Shown here piece by piece: positions 26,246 to 38,867 of a DNA stretch of 64,000 nucleotides. The DNA is taken from assembly GCA_013400115.1 (NCBI GenBank), contig VXBP01000263.1, forward strand, positions 1 through 64,000, given 5' to 3'. Every line of letters begins with the position of its first letter. Positions within the stretch are counted from its first letter, which is position 1. A program made the translations under genes and the position numbers. The notes below the pieces were generated by a model, which was given only the letters and a program-made list of their open reading frames with translations, searched no databases and was not told the origin of the DNA. Origin of the DNA: Rhinopomastus cyanomelas (lineage: Eukaryota > Chordata > Aves > Bucerotiformes > Rhinopomastidae).

Positions 26246-26308
26246 GTGACCCTTTAGCTCAATACTAAAGGGTCTAAAGGGTCACCTTTAGCTAATACTA
26301 AAGGTGAC
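26246..26308. repeat. Nested palindromes built on CTAAAGG/CCTTTAG
   Basis: GTGACCCTTTAG (26246-26257) is the exact reverse complement of CTAAAGGGTCAC (26274-26285). An additional CTAAAGGGT at 26265-26273 gives an alternative pairing. Immediately after, GTCACCTTTAG (26281-26291) pairs perfectly with CTAAAGGTGAC (26298-26308). The two hairpins overlap by five bases (26281-26285), and the halves are also near direct repeats of each other (AGCTCAATACTAAAGG and AGCTAATACTAAAGG). The pattern suggests a duplicated hairpin. Confidence 0.88.
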
Positions 26309-26689
26309 TGTAACCACTGTAATGGAAGGGGTAAATGCTGTTTGATTTTTGGTTATTTCTGACAATCTTGAATAATTCTTTCTCCAAGACAGAGATAGTG
26401 ATACTAATAGCAAGATGCACTGCCGAAATGTTGTGCAGCCACAGGATAAGACAAGGTTATTGCTTTGCTGCAAAGCAGAGACACGTGCAAGGAGTGACAG
26501 TTTGGTGCGAAAAAGGTCTTTGCATAATCCCCAGAAAGAAAAAACTCTGCCAAAGGCATATCTGACTTGTTAATAAGTGCTAATCAATATGAACCATCAC
26601 TGGTCTTCAGCAATTTATTGATTCTTCTAATGGAAGCTGTTTAGAAAAGTCCAAATCTCCTACAATCCAGCTTGTACTAACAGGTGTCA

Positions 26690-27315
26690 TCACAGAAATC
26701 ACAGAATAGTTTCAGCTGGAACAGACCTTCAAGATCAGTGAGTCCAACCTTCTCCTAGCCCTATCATGACCACTAAACCCTGCCCCCCAATGCAACATCC
26801 ACCCTCATCTTAAACACCTCCAGGGATGATGACTCAATCCCCTCCCTGAGCAGTCTGTTCCAACACCTTTCAGTAAAGAAATTTCTCCTGACACCCAATC
26901 TGAACCTCCCCTGGTGCAGCTTAAGGCCATTTCCCCTCATCCTATCACTGGTCACTAGGAAGAACCTAGGGTTGTAGAGAACCCTTGCCTTTCTACAACC
27001 TCCTTTCAAGTAGTTGTAGAGATGAATAAGGTCTCCCTTCAACCTCTTCTTCTCCAAGCTAAACAGCCCCAGATCCCTCAACCGTTCCTCAGACAACACA
27101 GCTTCCAAATCTTTTCCTAGCTTGGTAGCTGCCTCTATACCCACTCCAGCCCTTCAGTGTCCTTTTTGTAGTTAGGGACCCACCTCTGAACACAGGTCTC
27201 AAGGTGCAGCCTCAACAAAGCTGAGCATAGGGAAATGATCACCTCACTGCTCCTGCTGGCCACACTATTCCTGATGCAGGGCAGGAAAATGTGGCTTTGT
27301 CCAGCACACAGAACT
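26690..27315 (-). mobile_element. CR1 LINE, about 0.63 kb, minus strand
   Basis: The plus strand starts with ATCACAGAAATCACAGAATAG, the reverse-complemented tail. It continues through CTCCAGGGATGATGACTC, the CTCCCTGAGCAGTCTGTTCC block and CTCCCCTGGTGCAGCTTAAGGCC. It extends past the 3' UTR into ORF2-derived sequence, including GATCACCTCACTGCTCCTGCTGGCC. This is one of the longer CR1 copies in the window and reaches further 5' than most. The 5' edge near 27315 is approximate. Confidence 0.93.
26773..27144 (-). pseudogene. CR1 ORF2 C-terminal remnant (open, 123 codons)
   Basis: This minus-strand frame within the CR1 copy is uninterrupted. It encodes the region after the reverse-transcriptase domain: LRDLGLFSLEKKRLKGDLIH, then YLKGGC, then FLVTSDRMRGNGLKLHQGRF, RLGVRRNFFTER and a terminal SLEVFKMRVDVALGGRV. 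In intact CR1 elements this is the C-terminal tail of a polyprotein of roughly 900-1000 residues. Here the endonuclease and the RT catalytic core are absent, so it is a dead fragment. The apparent ATG start is fortuitous. Confidence 0.85.
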
Positions 27316-29554
27316 TTCTCTACACTCACTTATTGAAGAGATCTATAAACTTACAGTCTTCACACACAAAAGACATTGTCTAGATGAGATTGTGATACAG
27401 CAATTAGACCTTTGTCCTCTGACACGTTATTGCTTCCCCAAATTGGCATCACAAACTTTACCCAGTAACCCTGTCTGGATTTACATGAGCATCAAGTCAA
27501 GCACAGCATTTTGCCTGGCTCTCAGAGGAGAGGTGAACCAAAACTCGCTGGTAATAGAACATGTGCACAAGCTCTGTGAATTTATATCTGCCTACCTATG
27601 GACTGTCACACACAACTATGCACTGACACATGTCTGGATGTAAGGAAACGTAAGAAAACCCCACCTGTGCTGATTCCTTCAGAATATACTTGCTAACCTA
27701 CTCATTCATGTCATATGATCACCTTCCCCATGACTTGCAGCTCAAAAACTCCAAAGAAAGTTAATCCGCCATTACAAATACTGCTTTTGCTGTCCCTGCA
27801 AACATCTGCTTCCACAAACTCCAGCCAATAATAGGGCTATTTTGGGTTACAGTCTGCTTTCAAGAAAAGATTGTCATAACAGAGACCCCCTCAGACATCT
27901 TCCTTTGCAGACATCATGCTTCATCTGCCCTCAGATCTTTTCATTAAACGGTCCATTGTCTGATGGGGAGAAGACAGGACAGGACAGGCAAGAAATTGGT
28001 TTTAGAATTTATTATGAAATGTCTTTGGGTTTTTTCCTTCCCCCCCCCTTTGTTTCTCTAATAAGAGTATGGCATTTCTGCAGACAGAATCAAAGAGAAA
28101 ACTTCAAAGAAGTCAGATCATCGGAGGGTTGGTGTCTCTATGAGAGTTTTAATGCTCCAAACTTTATTATACTGGGTATTTTCCAGGAACTGTTCATGGA
28201 AACTGATTTTTCAGTGCACAAAAATATCCACACATTCACGCACACACAAAGAAGGGATTTTTCGTTAAGTGCTCTTGAAGCGTATGGGCTGGCATGGCCT
28301 TTTGATCTCTACTGGTTGGCAGGTCAACTGCCTTACTGCAGAGCTACTGCAGACTCCTAAAAGCATTTTCAGCTTTATGAACAAACTGATATAAAACATG
28401 TTAAGTTTGACCCTGCAATTACGTTGCATTGAGCAGGATCAGCACAGTCATTGCCTCTTGCAATCTTCCCTTTGTTGGTTCAAATGCAAAGAGCACTGAC
28501 AAACATGGATGGCAACCAAGTAATGTTAAGCTTCAACATTCATTTTTAACCTAACTATTGCAGAAAATAAGTCCAGGGACTGCCATTTAAAGATAATGAG
28601 ACAGCTGTCAATGGCATTGAACGTGTTATCATCACTCAAAACTACATGGAGGACAGAGAAATCGGCAGAATGTCCAAGCTGATTTTATAAAGAACCCAGG
28701 GTCCTCAATTATATTAAGTAAGTATTAAATAAGTAAACAAGTAAATGCTTGTGGGGAGCATTCACTTCTGTGTTTTGCCTAACATGGTGTAGATACAGGA
28801 AATACAGAGGTATGTCCCATCATAGATATTACCTTGGGTTTGTAGTTTCAGATGAAGGTTAGCAAGTCTATGTGACTCTGCATAGGAAATGAATGTTTCC
28901 ACCCCAGACAGAACATTTGCCAATGGAAGCAGAGAACCCAGCAGTATCTATCACCCTGAACAAGATCCCACAGGCTGAGTGTCAATTTCGTGATGACATC
29001 TAGAAAGTCCCTTACAAACAGAAGTAACACTACATGTCAGTGTCAGTGAAGCTGGAATTTGTTCTGCAGAGAACAAGTAGCAGTTCGTGGGAGCCTGTCA
29101 CACCACGCATGGCACACAGACATCATGGATTTGGGGCTCTTTTACTCCTGCTTTCTAAATAATTCAGAACTAGTTCTGATCTCCCAAGAATGCATTTTTA
29201 AACTGAAACACAGGCATGTAGTTTCTCATTTGTTTATGAGCCAATCACTTTAGATACCTTAGCTATACATTTTACGATTAATAGGACAGTAGTTCTCACA
29301 TTTTGTCTTCAAACCTGGCAAGAGGTATTGGGTGTTCTCAGAGCCCTCTCCAAAAGCACAGTATTTCTCTGATTGTCACTTCTTGTTTTATATCACATCT
29401 CCAGTTTCTGTGTCTCTCCTGTAGATTTGTGGACTGCTCTGCAGATTTGCAAGGAACAGAATTTTCAGGGCTTGAGTGTGGATTAATCACTCAAACTTAT
29501 GGCAATTTTGTCTAATTTTCATAAGCGCTCTGTCCGCGCGCATTCCTTCATGCT

Positions 29555-29608
29555 CTCCTGGCATTTACTCTAGATAGCACTTAATAAATGTTTTTGAATT
29601 GAAAGAGT
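29555..29608 (+). repeat. Possible ancient MIR/L2-type 3' tail
   Basis: The block CCTGGCATTTACTCTAGATA followed by AGCACTTAATAAATGTTTTTG and AATTGAA resembles the conserved amniote MIR/L2 3' end, which has the form CCTGGCACATAG...GCTTAATAAATG...GTTGAATGAA. Only this tail is visible; no upstream SINE body is recognised. It could also be chance similarity in AT-rich DNA. Confidence 0.4.
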
Positions 29609-30018
29609 ATGCTTTGGAAAATTGCTTCTCAAAGCATTACACCCTTCATCTCCCACATCTGCCATTCAGAGCCACAACTTTTCTCAGCAACAAAGATGTT
29701 CGTCACACGTGTAACGCTACCTGCCCTCACACCTATCACTGTGTTTGCAAATTCACAGCCATCATTTTGCTAATGTTTCAGGTAGTTATTACACAGTTTA
29801 AAGACGTCTTTTGCAAGATTCAAAAAGACCATTCACCACCATTTTTCACCTGTGGTGAATAGGAAAATCTAAGAAAAGGCCAAAAGTAACCAAAACCAGT
29901 AAGGCTGGTTGTACAATTAGAAAAATCTCCCGTGGTTGCTGATACGTGGTGGCTATCCTTGTAATTTTAAAATCAGTTGTTATTGTAGACTAGTTTATCA
30001 CAAAGTGTGAGTTTTTGG

Positions 30019-30044
30019 CACACACATCACAGGTGATGTGTGTG
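30019..30044. repeat. Perfect 12-bp inverted repeat, 2-nt spacer
   Basis: CACACACATCAC (30019-30030) is followed by AG and then by its exact reverse complement GTGATGTGTGTG (30033-30044). The arms combine a CA dinucleotide run and a GT run with an ATCAC/GTGAT core. The design could extrude as a cruciform, but no transposon or array context is visible. Confidence 0.9.
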
Positions 30045-32831
30045 ATCATATGTGAGCCCTGAGCTTTTCACTTGGGGTAATTATTACCATGTGAAGCCCT
30101 ATGAGGAACAAAGAGGTGAGTAAGATTTGGGACATGAGATCCTCATTCACAGAACTTCTAGAGATACATGACAGGACCTGCATTGACTAAAACTTGCTAT
30201 TAGAAGAGCCACTGGACACTTGAATCCAAACCTATTCCTCAGCTGCTTCCAGAATCTCGTTTAAAACAAGAAATTGTGTTTAAAACTAGCTCACAGTCAG
30301 GAGGTGAAGGTGATTGCTGTTGACACAAAACCTCAGCATCTCTGTTCTTGTACGTTACAACTCTGCTCTGGCACCGTGGAAAACCCAAAGTGTAATGAAA
30401 TGCTAAACGCAAAGGAAGGACCACTTGTGTATTTGGTTTCTAAAATGAAAGCTGGGGCCTGCCTCTCCTGTAATTGCTGTCAGGTTGAAATGATCCTCCT
30501 GTCACAACACTTTCCAATGCAGCTGGAAAAAATTGTAACCAAGCAACAGCCAGTTCCCGGTCCTGAGCATTTGCCCATGACTGACATGAGGATTTTCCAC
30601 CTGGAGCTGACTGCCATCGCTGCTCATACAACAGAGCCAGCAATGCCCTGCTGGTGGGGAGAACCTAAAACTGCCACCTCAGTAAGTGAGTCCTCTGAAC
30701 AGGATATCAGCACTTAACTCTGGCTCTGCTGACTGAGTTGGAAGGATCACAGGCCAAGTGTTCATCCTTTGTCTGACTGGCTGCACACATGCCAGTGTGG
30801 GATACGAAGACTGTGGAGGAGCACCACATAGTAGATGGGTAGGGGACAAAGAAATCAGTTTTACCACTCAAGCCAGAGCAACTCTGGTACAAACAAGACT
30901 TCTGCATGGTGGGACCATTGGTACCTTGTCACTTACTAGTCATTTCAGTGAGACAAAGTATCTTGATCTATTTTGCTGTGAGAAGCAGCATCAGTATCCC
31001 TGTGTATGGCTTACAACAGGTCCTGAATATCTCTCAGCCCCAAGGCTTCACTTACATTCCGTCTGCTGTGTCCTCAAGCCTGAATACTAAAACAAAAGGC
31101 TGAAGCAAAGGCTTTATGTTTTCGTTTACACAGACCCTAATCAGTAAGGCTGCTGCTCGGAGAACTTTTAACCTGAAAAGTTCGAAACGAATTTAAATCA
31201 TGTCTATGGTGCACCAGCTCACAGTTATTCTCTATCTTATATGCTGGGTCTGTTTTTATCTGTGTCAACGAAAACACACAGGGAGCCAACAACCCCAGCT
31301 ATAACTGGTAGGTGCTGTAGGTACAAAGAAAACCTATTTTTGATTTTTAGTGTAGACAACATATGGAGCACTATAGAGGTCAGGAGAATTATTTCTCAGT
31401 GTTCTGTGGGAAGGTTTCTGATAGCAGCTTTATTTCTCTGTGTTGCAGGCTTTAAAAGAGCTGTGGCATTATTGCTTCTTTCTAGATCACCTTGATTGAG
31501 ATCAAGGTTCAGGGGTTGTATAATGTTACCCAAGGACTGCTTTGCCCCTGTTGTTTTCAAAGACTTGCCTGAGTCTGGACTGAGCAGCTTAAGGAGCAGC
31601 AAGCTATGACTTCCTTCTTGCTAGTAGAATTAATGAAAATGAGGACTAGAAATGTGTTTAACTTGTGTAAAAGAGAAGAGAGACTCCAGCCCACATGGTT
31701 TCTTCATAGTTTTTCTGCTTTGTTATTTACACAGAGCATAAAAAGAAGCTACTGAAAAGATGCACTTGTTTCAAAGTGTCATCACTGTTGCATCGTCTTC
31801 TGTGGCTCCTGCTTTTCAGGCCAATGGCTTTCAGGGCAATTCTGACTTCAGTGCCCTTTATACTTATCATATAACTCCATAAGGGAGTTATTATATGCAG
31901 TGGGTAATTAAGCATCTTTGCTGATGATAGTCTTTGACTACGGCAATATTCTTACAGTACCACTCTTATTTTCTGAACAATTTTGTCATTCACTAATTGG
32001 AATCTGGCCTTAAGGTCTTTTTGAAACATCTTCCTGAACTCATCTTATTATTTAAAACTTTTCTGTGCATTTTCCTAGCCATCATATAGCAGCTAATTAC
32101 TAATGTATATATTCACTTACAACAGAGCCTTTCTCCTAAGTGGGGAGTCCTCTCCTACTATCCTCTTTTCATGCAATGAAAAGATCAAACCTGTTGCCCC
32201 GGGGACAGAGGACTGATTTGTTGTCCAAGACAACACTATTCCATTGCTACTTCAGCATCTGTAAACTTAATTCTGAGGGTGCAGTGTGAGACCTCCTAGA
32301 CAGGAACCACCTGAACATGTGGGGTTATGCACAGCTGAGAAGGCATGTGCTATGAAATACAGGATCGCTCCAAGGTGCAGTCATAACTTGAAAGATGTGG
32401 GGCAAAATACAGGGAAATGGAGCAAAATATAGAGCTCAATGGTGTGAAGATTCAGTTCTGTTTTGTGTTACATAGGTTCTCCCTCTACAGCTAAAGCACT
32501 ATTTGAATATTTAAAATTAAGCACACAATTAAATGCCTTTCTGGATTCTAGCCAGACTGCAGAGCAACTTGCTGTACTATCCCTCTGGAGAGCAGTTAGT
32601 TTGTCTTTTGAAAGCCAATTTGTCCACCCTTAATGAATCACTTCTTGCCTCTGTCCTGTGTTATATTTAACTGGTTTTTACATGCACTTTTATGAGATCA
32701 AGCACTTCTGACAACCCAAACACTCAGCCCAGTGAATCCAAATTCACAGCAGAATCAAGATCCATAACATTACCTCAGGAGTACCAAGTGTGAAGCGCAG
32801 AATCACACCATCTTTGCCAAACACACAAAAA

Positions 32832-32874
32832 GCAAAAACACACAGAAATTGCAGCGAAAACACACAGAAATTGC
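32832..32874 (+). repeat. 22-bp tandem duplication, two copies
   Basis: GCAAAAACACACAGAAATTGC at 32832 is repeated 22 bases later as GCGAAAACACACAGAAATTGC with a single A/G difference. It looks like a simple recent local duplication. Confidence 0.88.
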
Positions 32875-35800
32875 TGCTCAGGAGGATGAAAAGGGAAGTC
32901 AAGCAGCCACCATCCCAGCTTTGTCACAACGCAGTGTTACAGCTCTAGCTTTACAAAACTAAAAACCACAAGAGAATATGAAGACAAAGCACCACTAACA
33001 GGCTCATACCCCTCATGAACACACACCTAAGAGAACTGCAGCTCTGCAAACAATCTGACTATCACTGACAAAAACATTTACTAAATCAAACAAGATGCTC
33101 TTGGCACTTTCAAAACAATTGAAAGGAGAAGAAAAAGGATGAAGTGAGGCACTTGGGCCCACTGAAGCTTGGTGAAGCAAAGGTATCAAAACCACATCAG
33201 CCACAGGCCCCTCTGTATGTTATTTTTCCTCCTTGTCTAGCAATTCAGTTTTCTCTAACGCAGGCATAAAAATTTATGACAGCCCAGCTCTCTTACCCAC
33301 TAATTATTTCTCATGATAAAATACAAGCTGTGCAGTTCTTAGCTGATCCCTTCCCATTCTCACTACACTAAAACTAAAATTTCTGACACTTAAAAGAGAT
33401 ATCAATGCATTTCCAAGAGGAAAAAGAAAAGTTTAGACAAACTACAAAGGTTTTGCAACTAGTAACTACCTATGAACAACCTATGGAGAACTCAGACAAA
33501 CCTCCCAAACACCACAGAACTGTGTAGAAGTGTTCAAAACCCCTGTCCCACCACACAGCATAAAAACGTAGCCCTTCTTTTCCACATCACTAGCTCCACC
33601 CTCCACTGCAGAGGCTGCATGTGAGACATTAGTCAGCGTGCTGCCCATCTGACCAAAGAGATGGGAAAGCCCTGAGCAGCTCAAAAGGCTCCTGTGGAAG
33701 TCACAGGAAGAAAAAGAGGACCCAGGATGTGAGTGAGGTATTTTAGCAGCTAAAACAGTCCATCTGATTTAAAATAATGCTTGTTGTACAGCTGTTTGGT
33801 TTTATGCTTCCAGTTCTGATCATTGTCACAATGATAAAGTCAGTGGGAAAAGCTCATCTGGGTCTTGCCCACACATCAACAACACTGTAGCTCAGGCAAA
33901 CTGCTAAATGAATGACGACACTATTCCATATCTTTTAGCTTGTTTAAAAATTGCTGCTTGGCCTTCTACGAAGTAATTCCATAACAGGATCTATTTTTCA
34001 GGTGGAGCGTGTTAAATCTGCGGTAGCAACGCAGACACTCTGTGAAAATGAGGAAACATTTTGCTTACATTAAAGCAGTGAAACAACTTGCTGAAACACC
34101 ATCTGAAGCAGAAGGCTCCAGCTCATCAAATCTACTGTATATTCATTATATGCATGAATACTCCTCGTAACAACAAGAATTAGCCTGTGGCTATGAAGAA
34201 AGTGTAAGAAGGCAATGCTGATCTTACCCTTTTACTGCCTGACTTGTGCTGGAAAGCCTGAGCAGCTGTTGTAGGCTCTATAAAAGATCACGCACCACGC
34301 GGCCAGTGTAGAAGAACTGAATGCATGGGTGCAGATGGAGCACAATGTCTCTCTCCATTTATGAAACTTCTCTCTCCCAACTGGATAAATTTGGTCACCT
34401 GCAAGAACATTATAGCTGACAATATTTGGAATTAGCCGTGCTAGGAAAGCTGCAGTAGGAAGTGTTGGGGGTGCCCATGGCTGAAATGGATGCTGTAATA
34501 CTGAATGGCATGTTATATTTCTGGCACAAAAGTGGCACTTAGTTATTTTAAGCTATCACATTGCACCATGCAATGCCAGAGGGAGCCAAGATGATAAAAC
34601 ACCAGCTACAAATTCTAAGGCCTATTCACTCCATCTATTTTTAGGTATTCTGGTTGCTATCAGCTCTTATACCATTAGTAGAGGAAATAGCATGACAGAC
34701 CCACAATTCAGTGGAGGGACTTAGAGCAGCCTGTCAAGTTCAGGCTGTCAGAAAAGAGTGCTTTGTTGGTATTCAAATTACTAGCAAGTTAGATTACCTG
34801 AATGCAGCTGGAAAAAGAAATTAACCACCTTAAGAATCAAAGGAAAATCAACCCAAGAGAGGTCTGTAGGACACTACATACTAATGAGCTTTCCATCTTC
34901 TCCTTATCTTCAGTTACGAAAAGAAAATCAAAACAATACTAAGATTATTGAATTCCAATGTCATATCTATCTCTAGAGACTTCCCTCAGATGGAGACTAA
35001 ATAATTAAAACGTATCTGGAATTCTATTTCTGAAGTCTCTAAAGTCAGACAATTTTGTAATTGGATCTCAAGTGCCTGTGATCAGATATGACACCTACAA
35101 CAAATTCTGACAACACACACATTTTTGAGGGGTCAAGAAGAAAACTTCTTCAGAGATTAGCAATGAAATAAAAGGAAGGAAAGGTCTCTCAAACTACCTC
35201 AAAAATCCCACCTATTTAAAAATTCTGGTTATAGCTCAGCACAAGTACACATAACCTTTAATATTTTAATGGGTAAGATTTGCCGGTGCTAAAATCTGCC
35301 TTTTGTAGGTAGGAAAGAGTGTACAGAGAGCCAGACTCACTTGCTTAGTGTCATAAAGGGATCACTTAGTACAACTTTGTTCTCGTAGTTCCCAAATAAA
35401 TGTCATCGAACATGGGTTCTTTAAATAAATAGCATTTAACAGGGAAAAGAAGGCAAGGAAAGAGAAGTATTTTATTGTTCCAGATAAAGATTTGGAAGGT
35501 TAGAAGGAACAAAGCTCAATGCAGCTTAACACAGGAAAGTGCTATAAAGCACTTTGACAAATCAATCTAAACACAGAAAACTCCAAACTAAGAGAAGGGA
35601 CAATTTTCCATTTCATATACAAATGGAAATGGAGATTATATGTTTAATACGATACAGAAAAACAATTATTGATTCCCAAATAAATTAGCAAGTGATATTA
35701 TAAAGTATCATCGATCTTCATAGCATTTAAAGGAGAGATCTGATTCAAACTCATTGTTCATTCTACAACATTCAAAACGATCAGCAAATTCCACCCTACC

Positions 35801-36097
35801 TATGTACATTTATTATCTTATCAATTATATAAACATAAAATCTAATCAGCTGCTCTGAGAGAATGTGAGGTTGAGGAGAGTGTCTTTCAACTTGAGATAA
35901 TCAATAACTTAGTTTTGATCAATTCTAATTTCTATGCAAATTAATTCCATAATCTGGGTCCATTTATGACCTGAAGCCCACGCTGAATAAATTTAATCCC
36001 ACAAGCAGTCTAAATTGATTTCAGGCCTGTAACTTGATAGAGCTGTATAAAACTTACCTCTACTGATCAAAAGCTGATAGATGGACTCAGTTGCTTA

Positions 36098-36220
36098 GAT
36101 AAAGACTGGATGTGACACTTAGTGTCGTGTCTGGCCAACGTGGTGATGTTACATCATGGGCTGGACTTGATGATCTTAGAGCCCTTTTCCAGCCTCAGTA
36201 GTTCAGTGATCTTGTGACAC
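36098..36220 (+). mobile_element. CR1 LINE 3' end, plus strand
   Basis: The sequence GACTGGATGTGACACTTAGTG, then GGGCTGGACTTGATGATCTT, AGAGCCCTTTTCCAGCCTCA and a terminal GTTCAGTGATCTTGTGA matches the plus-strand 3' end of the CR1 subgroup whose 3' region reads 'ACTGGATGTGGCACTT ... ATGATCTT ... CCTTTTCCAAC'. The tail repeats are degraded. Only about 120 bases remain. Confidence 0.85.
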
Positions 36221-36855
36221 CAGGAGTTTGGCCGACTGATAGCATTAGAAAAATGGGGATTTTACATATGTCCCTAATACTGAAGAAGGAACTAAACAGC
36301 ACAGTGTTTTTGGTATCTTGAATACGTGTTTTTAAACCTGTTCTCCACAATGCAGTGTTTACTGCAAGAATACCATTAGCATTTATTTATTCAGGCATGC
36401 CACATAGCCAAGCTTGTCAGGCAATGTCCACATGAAGATTTACTTTAGTGGATATGCTACAGCATCTCTCTAATTGATACCTCTTTTACCGGTGTTGAAA
36501 CACAAGCAGCACAGCTTCTGATGCTTTAAAGTTATCCCCATTAGCACAACCTTCTTAAGCAGTTAATTCCCCCTCTTGGATGTCTTTGTAGCATGGCTGG
36601 TATCTAGCTTAAGGAAAAAAGCGCTGTAGAAATCTGCAGCCTGGCCTGACTCCAATTTTCCCCTCCAGCAAATATTTTCTGTTTGCTTCCTCATTATTCT
36701 TCAGTGATATCCTCTGCTGTAACATAATTCACATGGAAAGGTTTGTGTTCGTCACCGCCTCGGATGACTGCAATTAAAACCTTTCACTGCTACTCAATGT
36801 GGCCCCTGTTCTGTGCTCACTAAACCAGCACTGTGAATGAGCAGGGAGGAAGGAG

Positions 36856-36867
36856 CACACACACACA
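36856..36867 (+). repeat. Short CA dinucleotide run
   Basis: Six CA units, flanked by purine-rich sequence. Confidence 0.9.
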
Positions 36868-38164
36868 GAAAGGAGAACAACACAGATGAAATCCGGTGCA
36901 CTTTCCTCCTTAAATCACAATAAAGATCATAAAACCCCCACGAAAACAAGGGAATAGTCCTGAATAGCTCGGAGCTTACACTGACAGACCAGATGAAATT
37001 TTCCTTCTGGTGCTTCCTTTCACTCCTTTAATTTAGTTGTAAACTAGCTTGGAATAAATTCTAGATTCTCCAAATACACATTAAAATGAGTGTGACACAG
37101 GGGAAAAAAATCTGCTTAGAAATAATCTGCATGTAAGGCTGCATTGTTCAAAGGAGGATTTTTCCAAGCAGTACGTTGACTACATGTCCCCATGAGAGAG
37201 ACTCCGTTCATCATCTAAAAGGCTGTAATTAATTGGGAAAAAAATAACTGAAGGCGATTACTGGGAAACACATGGGAAGTGAGATAGACTATTACATTTA
37301 TTTCCAAGAGGAGATGTGGAAAGTATTACATTTCCCTGTCCAAATAACCTTAGTTAATACACATTGATCAACTACCGCTTCAAATATATGCATGGCTTCT
37401 CAGCGTATCAACTTCTCAAGGTTTTGTGCCAATTGTTCTGACATGTTCTCAATAAATATAATAACAGCAAAAGGACAAAAAAATAAATGGGGGGATCCAT
37501 CTTTCAGTGACTACTACCACCCTGGTAGATCAATACTTGTCATAACGTTCTTATCATTTGGGAAACAGAAATCCTTTTATGGCAATAAAGCTTTACTATT
37601 TTAGTTATTAATTTAGATCAGTCATGACAGACCCACGAAAGTTCAGATTGGTACAGGAAAACCACTAAATTCATCCAGGATAATTCTGGAAAATGTTTGT
37701 GATCTTGAGTGAAAACTTCCATGTGTTACGTGGGTTTGAGATTTGTGTCCAGATTTTCAACGCCCTATTTAAGGGGGCAGATTCCAATCTGTGTGATGGA
37801 AGGCTGTAAAATGAAGCCACTAATGTGCTGGTTTCTATTACTGTCATTGAGACAGTAACCAAATCCTGCTTTCTGAACATGAGAACTGTTAAAGCAAATC
37901 ATGTAATTCTGCCAAACACAGGGGAGACTGTTGCTGCTGTAGACAGGGGGCAATAGGTGGTAAAGTTTTGTAGGTTTTCTCACATTTTGGGAATTCCAAA
38001 GTCTCCTTTCCAAAGTTAAAGAAAAAAAGATGATGTAAGTGAAAGGCTTTATAATCCCTGTGTTTCAAACCAGTCTAGTGGAATTGGCTGTGACTATCAC
38101 GCCTATAGCTATTGCTTCCGAAACTTATCCATTACACTTGTGACTAAATCTATGTGGTCCCTTC

Positions 38165-38188
38165 TATTTCTCACTTGAGTGAGAAATA
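38165..38188. repeat. 11-bp inverted repeat, 2-nt spacer
   Basis: TATTTCTCACT (38165-38175), spacer TG, then the exact reverse complement AGTGAGAAATA (38178-38188). It is a compact palindrome in unique sequence with no transposon context. Confidence 0.88.
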
Positions 38189-38867
38189 AGTTACTAAACC
38201 CTTGTGGCACATGCACAAAGAAACCCAAGGGTTAAACGAGATTCCCAAAATAAGTCAGTGACAAATAAAATCCAGGTCATCCTGACTTTCAATATCGTAA
38301 CCCACTCAGCATTTTTATAGAGCAATGAGTGAAACATATTTTCCTGTAAAGACAAATTTAGCTCCTTTTCCTGATTAGAGTAAACATTGATAGCTACAGT
38401 CTGGGTGCACCAAGCAGTGATGCAGACATTCCTGTTGTTATTCATCAATTAACTCAGATTATCAACCAAGTTCTACAGCTAAATTTAAAATTCAAGATTG
38501 CAACATGTGTAACTTTGTACCTATGAACTGCCGCTTAAACTGTGAAGGCTGGAAGGAAGCTTAGATATAAAAAGTGTAGAAAGACTGTGCATGTTCATGA
38601 AAAAAAGATTGTATCAGATACAGTCAACTTTTCTGTCACCCAAGGACGGGAATTCGTTTAGGGCATATTTCAGGAAGGGGCTAAGGGAGTATTTTATATT
38701 TAACTGCACTACTGCGGCAGCAATACTAATCTTTGGCACAGGGGAAAACTGTCATGCCAGACAATCTCCAGCTGTCCACTCCGCCTGTCACTTCCTTCCA
38801 CTTCAAGTTTGTTGCAGAGGGATGGGGAGGGGATTGTGTGCATGTTAGTGAGGACTCAGCAGTGGGG

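Larger units (their letters stand above)
15231..26689. other. Long unique interval, no gene seen
   Basis: About 11.5 kb of AT-rich sequence without a recognisable gene or transposon. Items listed separately are a T-loop hairpin (20156-20181), an AAT microsatellite (24176-24208), a degenerate 17-bp repeat (25731-25780) and a nested palindrome cluster (26246-26308). There is also a T-run near 19871-19884. The segment about 22850-23110 is somewhat richer in CpG and G+C than its surroundings and holds an 86-codon open frame (22876-23136), but nothing shows that it is an exon or promoter. Confidence 0.55.
27316..36097. other. Long unique interval, no gene seen
   Basis: About 8.8 kb of unique sequence. 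It contains a short GACAG triplication (27973-27988), a C-run near 28040, a possible ancient MIR/L2-type tail (29555-29608), a perfect palindrome (30019-30044), an ACCTTGAT/ATCAAGGT hairpin (31489-31508) and a 22-bp duplication (32832-32874). The 172-codon plus-strand frame at 27842-28360 and the 147-codon frame at 30274-30717 have no recognisable motif and are probably chance. Confidence 0.5.

Noticed and set aside
27842..28360. 172-codon plus-strand open frame as a gene
   Set aside because: No domain, no start context and no splice structure; it runs through a C-tract and low-complexity sequence and looks like chance.
30274..30717. 147-codon plus-strand frame with several Cys residues
   Set aside because: Overlapping minus-strand frames and no family resemblance; the Cys content follows from local TGT/TGC-rich sequence.
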